Positions 44,035 through 53,001 of a DNA stretch of 64,000 nucleotides are shown here, piece after piece. Both the position numbers and the translations under genes were made by a program. Position 1 is the first letter of the stretch, and the number at the start of each line of letters is the position of its first letter. This stretch comes from Desulfonema magnum. GTDB lineage: Bacteria; Desulfobacterota; Desulfobacteria; Desulfobacterales; 4be13. Location: assembly GCF_017377395.1 (NCBI RefSeq), contig NZ_CP061800.1:5973633-6037632 (forward strand), in the 5' to 3' direction. The notes beneath the pieces were generated by a model that made no database searches, had not been told where the DNA came from, and was given only the letters and a program-made list of their open reading frames with translations.

Positions 44035-45060
44035 GATTATGTTCATCTACATGGATTGTGGTTAAGAAGGGGATTACTTTCTGCTTTCTTATACTTTTAT
44101 CCTTTGCATACAATCTGAGCCTTCCGAAAGGTGAGCGGTAATCCTTTCTTAACCATAATCCGTGTAGATGAGGGCGGTGCTCATCTACACGGATTATGGT
44201 TAAGAAGGGGATTACTTTCTACTTCTCAAGCTCTCGATCCTTTGCATATAATCTGAGCCTTCCGAAAGGTGAGCGGTAATCCTTTCTTAACCATAATCCG
44301 TGTAGATGAGGGCGGTGCTCATCTACACGGATTATGGTTAAGAAGGGGATTACTTTCTACTTCTCAAGCTCTCGATCCTTTGCATATAATCCTGAGCCTT
44401 CCGAAAGGTGAGCGGTAATCCTTTCTTAACCATAATCCGTGTAGATGAGGGCGGTGCTCATCTACACGGATTATGGTTAAGAAGGGGATTACTTTCTACT
44501 TCTCAAGCTCTCGATCCTTTGCATATAATCTGAGCCTTCCGAAAGGTGAGCGGTAATCCTTTCTTAACCATAATCCGTGTAGGTGACCGCAATTCGTGTA
44601 TCTACATGGATTGCGGTTAAGAAAAGGATTACTTTCCGCTTCTGAAACTCTCGATTCTTTGCATATAATCTGAGCCTTCCGAAAGGTGAGCAGTAATCCT
44701 TTCTTAACCATAATCCGTGTAGATGACCGCAATCCGTGTATCTACATGGATTGAGGTTAAGAAAAGGATTACTTTCTACTTCTCAAGCTCTCGATCCTTT
44801 GCATATAATCCTGAGCCTTCCGAAAGGTGAGCGGTAATCCTTTCTTAACCATAATCCGTGTAGATGAGGGCGGTGCTCATCTACACGGATTATGGTTAAG
44901 AAGGGGATTACTTTCTACTTCTCAAGCTCTCGATCCTTTGCATATAATCTGAGCCTTCCGAAAGGTGAGCAGTAATCCTTTCTTAACCACAATCCGTGTA
45001 GATGACGCAATCCGTGTAGATAAGCGCAATCCGTGTAGATGACGCAATCCGTGTAGATGG
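44035..45060. repeat. Right array of about 138-bp palindromic units
   Basis: About seven units of the same palindrome as the left array, with 138-139-bp spacing between successive copies, are followed by short solo CAATCCGTGTAGATG motifs to about 45062. A diverged palindrome (ATTTACACGGATTGTGTGTA ... TTAACCAAAATCCGTGTAGA) continues to about 45233. No gene is recognised. Confidence 0.9.
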
Positions 45061-45239
45061 GGTGTCGGTAGCATTTACACGGATTGTGTGTAAGGAGGGA
45101 TTACAGGTTTTGGGTCGGAAGCGGTCTTTTTCAGCCATGATCATTCAGCCTCGCTCTCTTGCCCGATCTTCGGAATGTTACCATAGCTCGGAAGAGCGGA
45201 CAGAAATCCCTGCTTAACCAAAATCCGTGTAGATGAGGT

Positions 45240-45590
45240 GGCGGTGTATTTATACGGATTGAGGGTAAGAAGCGGAGTTCAGCCTGTCAGTTTCTTTAAA
45301 ATATCGAACGAATTACGCTGATTACGAGGATGAATCATCCGTGTACTCCATGTCATCCGCATCCGTCCCTGATTCAGAAAGGTGCTGACCATATGCCAGC
45401 CCAGACTAAAAAGAATCATCTCTGCAAACAGAAGCAGAATCCCTTGACAAGAGCTGAGAGGACAAGGCCAAACCACCGTGCCAGCGGGACAGCCGCAGCC
45501 GGATGACAAAACGTGAACGGCATTTCATATCCTCCTTTGTGTTGAAACTTGAAATTTGAAGAAACTTGAAACTGATAACTGACAGCTTAG
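45240..45590. other. Intergenic region, no convincing gene
   Basis: A 76-codon minus-strand frame (45279-45509) has a biased, cysteine-rich start and no family resemblance. AAACTTGAAA-type short repeats lie at about 45545-45572. I see nothing else that can be supported. Confidence 0.4.
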
Positions 45591-45747
45591 AGCGTGTTTA
45601 AAAAGTCCGGCGGAGACGGTATATTTGTAGCAGATGATATGCTCTGTGTTTCCGAGTCTCCGCGGGACGGCATATTTATGGCATGAAAATATTCCTCGTC
45701 TCCGTAGCGCCGGACATACCGTCCCCGCGGAACTTTTTAAACACGCT
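45591..45747. mobile_element. 157-bp palindromic element with AGCGTGTTTAAAAAGT ends
   Basis: AGCGTGTTTAAAAAGT at the left is perfectly complementary to ACTTTTTAAACACGCT at the right. Inner arms (CGGCGGAGACGG... / ...CCGTCCCCGCGG) extend the inverted repeat imperfectly. It carries no open frame. It ends 7 bp before the stop codon of the patatin-like gene. Confidence 0.75.
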
Positions 45748-45754
45748 ATTATCG

Positions 45755-46828
45755 CTACATCGGCTTCACCAGTTCACGGATTTTGCCGGAATGCACTGTT
45801 TCCAGAAACGCTTCTCCAAGAGATTCACTCTTTTTAACGGCCGCGTTCCAATATGCGATGCGCTCCCTGTCCCGCCCCTGAAACAGGCGGAAATCTGTCC
45901 TGTCCGGTATGCTATGACGTGGTAATGTGCTTATGAATTCCCGGGACGGAGACACAAGAAGCACATTATCCATATTTGAGGGATTCGGTTTTCGCCATAT
46001 CAGCTTTTTGTCAAACCATCCGGGGATGATACGATTCGTGTAATGCGGAAAAAGCACAATCCCATCATCCTCTTTTTTCAGAAACGGAATATCCAGGTGA
46101 TAGTCTGTGACGCCCCCATCCCGATATATGCCGCCCGAAGTTCCGGGAATATCCCTCACTCCTGACATCACCAGGGGAATCGAACCTGATGCCAAAAGCG
46201 CATGTCTCATATTATGACGATCCAGGGGAATTTGCTGAATCGGAAATTCATCCATGTCAAAAAAAGGGGGAATTTGCCTCGGATCATAAAACAGCACCCT
46301 TTCAAAAAAGAATTTCAAAAAACTTCTGTGCATCATATTGCACAGGGCCGCAATCGCCAACCCAAATGTCAGAGGGATTCTTTTCTCGCTGGCAACAGGC
46401 CCCCGGCATCGGACAGCCAAAAGATTCAATCTGATATAAGGGTGATCCAATATCTCTCTGATTCCGGTGTCATCAAGGAAAGTGTTCAGGATACGGTTCC
46501 CTTCAAGCGTAACTGCTTCAGGGGTCGGTTTTGACGTGTAAGCCTGACTGATATACGCGGTTTGAAGTCTCTCAATGGCTGTTATGGGGTCTTTCTGAGA
46601 CACGGCCCCGAATCGCCAGGCTCCTGCCGAAGATCCGATAATAAACAGCGGACCGGTTCTCATCTTGAACCAGGAGGAAAAAATAATACGGTCAAGATGA
46701 CTGAGAATCAGCCATTTGGGGCCGCCAGCCGCACCTGCAACGATTTTGACATTTTCCGGACAAAGTCCTTCTGATTTTATCCGTGGCAATGCTTTTTTAC
46801 CAGCACGAAAAATGAGGTTTTTTGACAT
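45755..46828 (-). CDS. Patatin-like phospholipase family protein
   Basis: The 357-residue protein has a patatin oxyanion/Gly-rich start (VAGAAGGPKWL, 30-40), the nucleophile elbow GSSAG at 65-69 (Ser67) and the catalytic-dyad Asp237 in YRDGGVTDYHLD. These fit the Ser-Asp dyad of patatin-like lipid acyl hydrolases. There is no signal peptide, so it is probably cytoplasmic or membrane-associated. Its substrate cannot be read. It is transcribed in the same direction as the pentapeptide and RND genes but is separated from them by 116 bp. Its 3' end abuts a palindromic element. Confidence 0.88.
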   Translation of the reverse strand: MSKNLIFRAGKKALPRIKSEGLCPENVKIVAGAAGGPKWLILSHLDRIIFSSWFKMRTGPLFIIGSSAGAWRFGAVSQKDPITAIERLQTAYISQAYTSKPTPEAVTLEGNRILNTFLDDTGIREILDHPYIRLNLLAVRCRGPVASEKRIPLTFGLAIAALCNMMHRSFLKFFFERVLFYDPRQIPPFFDMDEFPIQQIPLDRHNMRHALLASGSIPLVMSGVRDIPGTSGGIYRDGGVTDYHLDIPFLKKEDDGIVLFPHYTNRIIPGWFDKKLIWRKPNPSNMDNVLLVSPSREFISTLPRHSIPDRTDFRLFQGRDRERIAYWNAAVKKSESLGEAFLETVHSGKIRELVKPM

Positions 46829-46944
46829 CAGCTAACACTCCGGCTATACAACTATGCAGGGTGGGCAAAGCGTTTTTTTCCAAGCGACGGGAATTCATAT
46901 GTTTGCGTTTTGCCCCCTGCTTGTTAGCGGTATATTTACGCGGA

Positions 46945-47664
46945 TCAGTATTTAATCTTATCGAGGATAGTCCCTTTCAAAAAAGCATCTTCCAGATTAG
47001 CCCCTTCGAATTTCGCATTTTCAAGCACTGCCTTTTCAAGATTCGCCTTTCTGAGATCAGCTTTTTTAAGGTTCGCTCCGTAAAGGTTCGCGCCTTTCAG
47101 ATCAGCCCCTCTGAGATCAGCCCCTTCAAGATTGGCCCAGTAAAAGTCAGCTCCTCTGAGATCAGCTTTACTGAGATTGGCCCCTTTGAGATTTGCTCTG
47201 TATAAATAAGCCCCTCTGAGATAGGCCCCCTGAAGATATGCCCCATGAAGGTCCGCTCCTTTAAATTTTGCGCCATAAAGTTCGGCCCTTCTGAGGTTTG
47301 CTTCTCTGAGGTTTGCTTCTTTGAAATTTGCTCTTTTGAGATAAGCACCTTCGAGGTCAGCATTTTTAAGATTCGCCCCTATGAGATAAGCATTTTCAAG
47401 ATCAGCCCCTTTCAGGTCACTTCCCTCAAGATTGGCTTTGAAGAGAATAACACCCCTGAGAACTGCTCCTCTCAGCTTTGCTTCTTTAAGTTCAGCGTGT
47501 TTGAGATCACAACTGACACATTCATTTCTGCTGAACAGCTTTTCCAAGTCCGCCTGAACATAAGTCAGCGCTTCTGTCGCCATTACTATAAAAATCAGGA
47601 TGCTCATCAGGCAGGCAGCCGTTATTGGTTTGAGCAGTTTCATTAATTCATTAATTTTCATCAT
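46945..47664 (-). CDS. Exported pentapeptide-repeat protein
   Basis: The start is set at ATG 47664; the frame is open further upstream only through a MITE. No good Shine-Dalgarno is visible, so ATG 47661 or 47643 are alternatives. The product of about 239 residues has an N-terminal hydrophobic segment (AACLMSILIFIVMATEALTY) that may be a signal or anchor, then a CxxC pair (NECVSCDL). About 34 consecutive A(D/N)LxG pentapeptides (LEGADLRGADLKGANLYGAN) run almost to the end and should fold as a quadrilateral beta-helix. The CxxC plus pentapeptide arrangement is common in exported proteins of this family. The molecular role is unknown; gyrase protection is not indicated because the protein appears exported. 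Confidence 0.88.
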   Translation of the reverse strand: MMKINELMKLLKPITAACLMSILIFIVMATEALTYVQADLEKLFSRNECVSCDLKHAELKEAKLRGAVLRGVILFKANLEGSDLKGADLENAYLIGANLKNADLEGAYLKRANFKEANLREANLRRAELYGAKFKGADLHGAYLQGAYLRGAYLYRANLKGANLSKADLRGADFYWANLEGADLRGADLKGANLYGANLKKADLRKANLEKAVLENAKFEGANLEDAFLKGTILDKIKY

Positions 47665-47706
47665 ATTAAAAATATTTTGGCCTCGAAAATGCTCCCGCCG
47701 GATTAT

Positions 47707-47854
47707 TAAGTACCCGATCAAAAGTTTTTTATACATTTTTTTCTGAGAACCGCGGAGAAACCCGGCTTTTTCCTTCAGGGTCAGCGAATCATTCCGGAAA
47801 AAAAGCCGGGTTTCTTCCTCGGGCAAATATCGAAAACTTATGGTCAGGTACTTA
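47707..47854. mobile_element. 148-bp MITE, family A copy 2
   Basis: This inverted copy of the element at 10489-10636 has the same length and ends (TAAGTACCCGATCAAAAGTT / complement of TAAGTACCTGACCATAAGTT) and the same GAAACCCGGCTTTTT hairpin. Its right end supplies the TAA stop of the RND permease gene (47852-47854), and its left end lies 42 bp upstream of the pentapeptide ATG. Confidence 0.87.
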
Positions 47855-50800
47855 ATTCTCATGTCTCGCTTTTTCAAACCTGATAAAAAACGCAAGCAGC
47901 GCGGGTATGACAAACAAAGTAAAGATTGTTGAAACTGCCAGACCGCCCAGCAGAACACTTCCAAGCCCTCGGTAAAGCTCGCTCCCCGCGCCGGTGGAGA
48001 TCACCAGGGGCAACATACCGAAGAGGCTGGTGGTTGTACTCATGAAAATCGGACGGATTCGGGTGCGAACCGATTCAACAATGGCCTCAATGCCCACGAA
48101 TCCCTCATATCGCACATTGTTCAGAGACTGATGCACGATGAGAATTGCATTATTCACCACCGTGCCCACCAGAATAATAAATCCCAGCATGGTCACAATA
48201 TCAAACGGCTGGGGTGCGATCAGCCAGTCAACAAGGCGCAGTCCCATAAAACCGCCTGCCGCGGCAAGAGGAACTGAGAACATGATGATAAACGGATAAA
48301 AGAAATTTTCAAACAAAGCGGACATGAGGAGATAAACAATAACCGCGGCCATGATCAGATTAAATCCGATAGCGGCCATTGCCTGACTCAGTTTGTCCGC
48401 ATTTCCGCCCACAGTGACGCTTGTTCCTTCCAGCTTTCCAGCCTCATCAAGCCCTTTTATGACTTTGTTTTCAATGAGTTCCATGGCCTGCTGCAACGGA
48501 AGGTCCGAAGGCGGTGTGACTTCCAGTTTGATATTTCTTTTTCGCTCAAGGTGATCAATCTGCATCATTCCCTGTGCATATTTCAAGTCCGAAATATCTG
48601 CAATCCGAATTAAATTCCCAAACGGGTTTGCAATGACGCTCTCGGAAATATTTTCAGGAATTTGAATATCTGCCGTATCTGTTCGCAGCACAAGGTCCAT
48701 TTTTTTGGCCTGTTCAGGTTTAAACTCTCCGACTTTTCTGCCATCCATGACCACATCAATATATAAGCCCAAATCCTCTTCCGTCAGACCGTTTGCGAGT
48801 GTCTTTGAACGGTTCGGAACAAAATTGGCCTCGGGATAGCTGTTCTCAAGGGAAGGAACCGGCCGGACCTGCGCGTTCTTTAATTCTCCGCTGATGGCAC
48901 CGAACAATATTCTCGCAACTCCGATGATTTTGTCAATATCTTCTCCGGAAATATTCACCTCGACCGTTCTCCCGCGTCCGATCCCGCTCTGAAAAATCCC
49001 TGCCTGAATACTGACGCCGAAAACCCCGGGAATGGAATTCATAATTTTCGTCAGGACGGGCATCATTTTCGGAGCTTCTGTTTCATGTTTGCTGATGGCA
49101 CCGAACAGCGTAATACGGTCTGCGGAAACAAAAAACATATTTTTTATTTGCGGAACCCCGTCTTTGTAATCTTCTTTGAAATAAGGAGCTGTGGATTTGA
49201 AAATAAAATTTCCCATTCCCTGCCGTTTGTTAATGGAATATCCTGGCGGCGGTATGAGGATGTTTAAGATGAGGTTTCGGTTTCCCTGGGGCAGATATTC
49301 CGCTTTGGGCATAAGTATTGACGCGGCAACAAAGGCCGCACCAGTAAGAATAGCCACTGTTACAATTCGGGTAAACCAGTTTTTTAACGTCATGCGGGAA
49401 AAAAACAGTAATATTTCTGAAAGAGAATTTCCTATCTTTCCAAGGGCCTCACCTCTGGTTTTCTTTTTCTTGGAAATCTTGTAAAACAGGTTTGTGATAG
49501 TGGGGATGGCCGATATTGATACCACAAGACTGATCATAATGGCAAAGGTGATGGCAATGGCGATATCTTTGAACAACTGCCCGGCTTCTTCCTGAATGAA
49601 AATGACCGGAAGAAAAACCGCCACGGTGGTGGCTGTGGAAGCAAAGACCGCTCCCCAGACCTCCTGGGCGCCGTCATAAGACGACTGGGCTGCTGATTTT
49701 CCCATTTTCCGATGACGGTCAATATTTTCCAGAACAACAATCGCATTATCCACAAGCATCCCCACGGCAAAGGATATCCCCGCGAGACTGACAACATTCA
49801 GGCTTCTGTGAAACAGCCACATAAATATGAACGTCCCAATAACAGAGATGGGAATCGCAATGGCCGTGGCCAGTGTCGAAGTGACGCTTCTCAGAAATAC
49901 AAGAAGTACACTAAGTGCCAGTATGCCGCCGATAATCACATTATCCTTGACAAGATCAATGGCTCTGTTGATATACGGGGTCTGATCATAAACGATATCA
50001 AAGTAAAGGTTGTTGTCTTTGAGAATCCCATTGTTTAACTTTTCAACAGCCGCTTTCATTTTTCTGGTGAGTTCGATAACATTCGCGCCCTGCTCTTTTC
50101 TTACGCCAGTTACAATCACCGGATATCCGTTGTGCATGACCGACACATCATTGGTTGCATAGCCGAACCGTGTGAACGCGATGTCTTTCAGATAGATTCT
50201 TCGGATCCCGTCATCTTTCAGAAGCACGTCCATGGGATCATTAAGATTCTGAAACTGGCTCACAGTTCTCACCCTGTAATTTTTTTTGTCAAGCCCCAGA
50301 ACGCCCGCGGACGTATTCACATTTGATGTCTCAAGTCTCTTCTTCACCTCACCGATTGTAAGATTGTATTTCGCAAGCTTACTGGGAGAAATCACCACTT
50401 CGAGCTGCTTTTCCGAGCCTCCGAACACAAAAAGCGAGGCCACTCCGGGAACCCGCTCGAGATACTGGCGCACATCATTCTCATAAAATGTCCGGTAGGT
50501 GTTTATTTTTGAGGGATCACCGTCCTTTGTCTTCATGACCATCCAGATCACAGGGGAACTTTGCGCGCCGGACGCGTCAATCACGGGTTTTTCAACATTG
50601 TCAGGATAACGTCTCACCTCGTTCAGTTTGTTGGAAACCCTGAGCAGGGCAGCGTCAATATCTGTGCCGACTTCAAATGTCAGGGTGATTTCACCCATGC
50701 TGTTATAACTGGAACTCTCCATTAAGGTGAGACGCTGGATGCCTTTTAAGACCTCTTCCTGCTCTTCTATGATGTCTTTTTCCACCTCGTAAGGGGTTGC

Positions 50801-50959
50801 ACCGGGCCATAAGGTTGAAACGGTGATCTGCGGGGCTTCAACATCCGGGGTAAGCTGTAATGGAAGTTTGTTTATTCCGGTCAGGCCGAAAAGAACCACC
50901 AGGATAATGCCGACAAATACAGAAACGGGTTTTGATATTGAAAATTTTATGAAGTCCAC
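47852..50959 (-). CDS. RND efflux permease (AcrB/HAE1-type)
   Basis: The 1035-residue inner-membrane protein has the RND N-terminus (FIKFSISKPVSVFVGIILVV), PDVEAPQITVSTLWPGATP, two large periplasmic loops and about twelve membrane segments. The central AGISFAVGMLVDNAIVVLENI contains the Asp of the proton relay, and the second-half equivalent is GFIILVGTVVNNAILIVH. It would work as a trimer with the adaptor encoded upstream at 51237-52286 and a TolC-like outer-membrane channel not present here. It exports drugs, lipids or other amphiphiles using the proton gradient; the substrate is unknown. The C-terminus ends at a stop codon formed by the inserted MITE end, so the original tail may have been slightly different. 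No local regulator is seen. Confidence 0.93.
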   Translation of the reverse strand: MDFIKFSISKPVSVFVGIILVVLFGLTGINKLPLQLTPDVEAPQITVSTLWPGATPYEVEKDIIEEQEEVLKGIQRLTLMESSSYNSMGEITLTFEVGTDIDAALLRVSNKLNEVRRYPDNVEKPVIDASGAQSSPVIWMVMKTKDGDPSKINTYRTFYENDVRQYLERVPGVASLFVFGGSEKQLEVVISPSKLAKYNLTIGEVKKRLETSNVNTSAGVLGLDKKNYRVRTVSQFQNLNDPMDVLLKDDGIRRIYLKDIAFTRFGYATNDVSVMHNGYPVIVTGVRKEQGANVIELTRKMKAAVEKLNNGILKDNNLYFDIVYDQTPYINRAIDLVKDNVIIGGILALSVLLVFLRSVTSTLATAIAIPISVIGTFIFMWLFHRSLNVVSLAGISFAVGMLVDNAIVVLENIDRHRKMGKSAAQSSYDGAQEVWGAVFASTATTVAVFLPVIFIQEEAGQLFKDIAIAITFAIMISLVVSISAIPTITNLFYKISKKKKTRGEALGKIGNSLSEILLFFSRMTLKNWFTRIVTVAILTGAAFVAASILMPKAEYLPQGNRNLILNILIPPPGYSINKRQGMGNFIFKSTAPYFKEDYKDGVPQIKNMFFVSADRITLFGAISKHETEAPKMMPVLTKIMNSIPGVFGVSIQAGIFQSGIGRGRTVEVNISGEDIDKIIGVARILFGAISGELKNAQVRPVPSLENSYPEANFVPNRSKTLANGLTEEDLGLYIDVVMDGRKVGEFKPEQAKKMDLVLRTDTADIQIPENISESVIANPFGNLIRIADISDLKYAQGMMQIDHLERKRNIKLEVTPPSDLPLQQAMELIENKVIKGLDEAGKLEGTSVTVGGNADKLSQAMAAIGFNLIMAAVIVYLLMSALFENFFYPFIIMFSVPLAAAGGFMGLRLVDWLIAPQPFDIVTMLGFIILVGTVVNNAILIVHQSLNNVRYEGFVGIEAIVESVRTRIRPIFMSTTTSLFGMLPLVISTGAGSELYRGLGSVLLGGLAVSTIFTLFVIPALLAFFIRFEKARHEN

Positions 50960-51031
50960 GAATTTTTCCTATGAAAGTGAAATGTTCTATTTCTAAATAA
51001 ATTTCAGTTCTCAAACGACAAATTCCAAATG

Positions 51032-51210
51032 CAGGGGGAGAAACCCGGCTTTTTTCCCCGGATGAGGCGTTCTCCCTGCCCGTAAAAGCCGGCTTTCTTT
51101 GCCCGTAAAAGCCGGGTTTCTTTAAGGCTCATCTTTTTTACAGGGGGAGAAACCCGGCTTTTTTCCCCGGATGAGGCGTTCTCCCTGCCCGTAAAAGCCG
51201 GCTTTCTTTT
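51032..51210. repeat. Tandem GAAACCCGGC hairpins between RND genes
   Basis: A roughly 69-bp sequence starting CAGGGGGAGAAACCCGGCTT occurs at 51032 and again at 51141. Each has the complementary AAAAGCCGG(C/G)TTTCTTT arm, and an extra right arm lies between them. It shares the core of family A and the 22259 element but lacks their terminal repeats. Its location between adaptor and permease could influence their relative expression. Confidence 0.8.
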
Positions 51211-51236
51211 GTTATTTATTTGGAGTTTGCAATTTG

Positions 51237-52286
51237 TTATTTCTCTTTTTCAATCACCTCAACCGCCTGATCCGGCCTTAACCGGTCATTGCCGTCTATG
51301 ACAACCGACATGCCGGGAACGATATAGGGATTATCAACCCCGATATATTCTCCTTCATAAGCCACAATGTTGACCGGGAGGATTTTCGCCTTGCCTTCCT
51401 CGGCTGTATAGACAAAATCTTTCCCCTGAAACAGAACCAGCGCATCCCGCTTGATCATTTTCAGCTTCATTTTGTTACTCACAGGCACATTTACAGTGGC
51501 TGACATATTCTGGATAATATCTTCAAAATACGGAATCACCACCTTGATCTGAAACGTCTTGCTCTTCATGTCCGCGACCGGCACAAAATTTTTAACCGTG
51601 CCAGTAAATTCCTTTTCCAGCGCATTGATTTTAAGGGAAATCTCATCTCCTGATCTGATGTATTTTACAAGTTCTTCTGAAACAGCCACCCGGACAAACA
51701 CATCGCCAATGGAAGCCAGAGAGCAGATCGGAGTTCCCGGAGAAACCCACTCTCCCTCGTTCTTGTATCGTTCCAGAATCAGTCCGTCAAACGGCGCTCT
51801 GATGACGCTTTTCTTTATTTCAAGATCAAGCTTTTCCTTATTCTTGCGTATGATCTCTTTTTCCTTCATCAGTTCTTTATAGCTGTCACCAAGATCATCA
51901 TAGACCTTTTCGCTTGCAGCATCTTTTTTGAAAAGCACTTCGTATCGCTTCAGATTTTTCCGGGTATTCTGAATTTTTATATCCACCTGCTGGATCTGTT
52001 TTTTCATAATCTCGATGCTTTTTTGGATAAAATCTGTGTTCAGACTGACCAGAACATCTCCTTTTTTGACAACAGTACCCTCAACAACAGATTGTTTGTC
52101 AATCAGGCCGCTCACTTCCGAGGATATTCCTGAGCGTTTGTCAAAATCCACAACACCGACTATCTGATTGGTTTTTGCAACTTCTTTTTCAAAGACCTTT
52201 GACATCAGCACCTTTGCCGGAGGCTGGGCAGAAGCTGCAAGTGTGTTAAAAAAGAACAGGATCAAAAGGATTTTTACCGTTTTCAT
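51237..52286 (-). CDS. RND periplasmic adaptor (membrane fusion protein)
   Basis: The 349-residue HlyD/AcrA-type adaptor has a signal peptide (ILLILFFFNTLAASA). A biotinyl-lipoyl half-motif (GLIDKQSVVEGTVVKKGDVL) leads to a long alpha-helical hairpin (about 90-165, Lys-rich). The second lipoyl half (IRAPFDGLILERYKNEGEWV) and a beta-barrel and membrane-proximal domain (VRVAVSEELVKYI ... VPGMSVVIDG) follow. It links the inner-membrane RND permease encoded downstream to an outer-membrane channel. The gap of about 280 bp to the permease gene is unusually wide for such a pair and is filled with hairpin repeats. Confidence 0.92.
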   Translation of the reverse strand: MKTVKILLILFFFNTLAASAQPPAKVLMSKVFEKEVAKTNQIVGVVDFDKRSGISSEVSGLIDKQSVVEGTVVKKGDVLVSLNTDFIQKSIEIMKKQIQQVDIKIQNTRKNLKRYEVLFKKDAASEKVYDDLGDSYKELMKEKEIIRKNKEKLDLEIKKSVIRAPFDGLILERYKNEGEWVSPGTPICSLASIGDVFVRVAVSEELVKYIRSGDEISLKINALEKEFTGTVKNFVPVADMKSKTFQIKVVIPYFEDIIQNMSATVNVPVSNKMKLKMIKRDALVLFQGKDFVYTAEEGKAKILPVNIVAYEGEYIGVDNPYIVPGMSVVIDGNDRLRPDQAVEVIEKEK

Positions 52287-52372
52287 TGTTCACCTCGTAA
52301 GTTAAAGATTTTCAGAATAAATTCTATTAAAAGCGAATTTGAAAAATCCCAAAGGGACAGCATATTTTATCT

Positions 52373-52751
52373 GATTATAACGGATTTAGGGGAGGCCGGT
52401 AAAGCCCCGGGGGGCGGCATATTTGCAGTAATTCATTCCGCAGCCCGGTGGCGGCATATTTGCTGCCACAAAATATGCCGCCCCTGCGGGGCTTTGGGTG
52501 ACACCCATGGTGCTACAAATATGCCGCCCCTACGGGGCTTGGTCGGCATATGCATCAGGCTAAGACTGCCGGACGGCTGCCGGACGGGGTTTGCAACCCC
52601 GTCCGAAACGTTTGTTTTCGGGGGTCGGAAAATATTTCGGACGGGGTTGCAAACCCCGTCCGGCAGATCACGGGTTAATAAAAACAATGAGTTACGATCT
52701 TAGCCTGATGCATATGGGCTTGGTCAGCCCTCCCCTAAATCCTTTATAATC
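52373..52751. mobile_element. GATTATAACGG-ended element, family B copy 2, with nested palindrome
   Basis: The ends GATTATAACGGATTTAGGGG and complementary CCCCTAAATCCTTTATAATC match copy 1 at 20755-20972 except for one base. Internal GGGGCGGCATATTT motifs face both ways. A second palindrome (CTGCCGGACGGGGTTTGCAA ... AAACCCCGTCCGGCAG, about 52577-52666) is nested inside, explaining its greater length. There is no protein-coding potential. Confidence 0.78.
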
Positions 52752-52767
52752 AGTATTTTATCAAATT

Positions 52768-52831
52768 ATCAGTAGATGGAAATTCCCCCTTCAAAGGGGG
52801 AGTTTCTGATATTTTCCATCTACTGATTATC
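52768..52831. repeat. Short palindrome ATCAGTAGATGGAAA
   Basis: ATCAGTAGATGGAAA pairs with TTTTCCATCTACTGAT, and an inner CCCCCTTCAAAGGGGG hairpin lies between the arms. A related, longer hairpin (GATGGAAGTTCCCC ... GGGAATTTTCATC) is at about 53988-54080. Confidence 0.65.
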
Positions 52832-53001
52832 AATTCTCAATTCTCAATTTGAATTATGATCATATATAGGAAGAAAAAGAATCAGGCAAGCTAAAAAAGA
52901 CTGGTCATCGAGTTCTTTGCCGGGCGGGGTTTGTAACCCTGTTCTATAAAAGAAAATCTGATTTTGCATCTTCAGGGATACTTTTTTGTTTCTGTTTTTT
53001 G

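Noticed and set aside
45279..45509. 76-codon minus-strand frame
   Set aside because: It has unusual composition, no family resemblance and no ribosome-binding site; its repeat-rich surroundings suggest chance.
47665..47964. N-terminal extension of the pentapeptide protein
   Set aside because: It again runs through a MITE and overlaps the RND permease gene; the membrane segment begins after ATG 47664.
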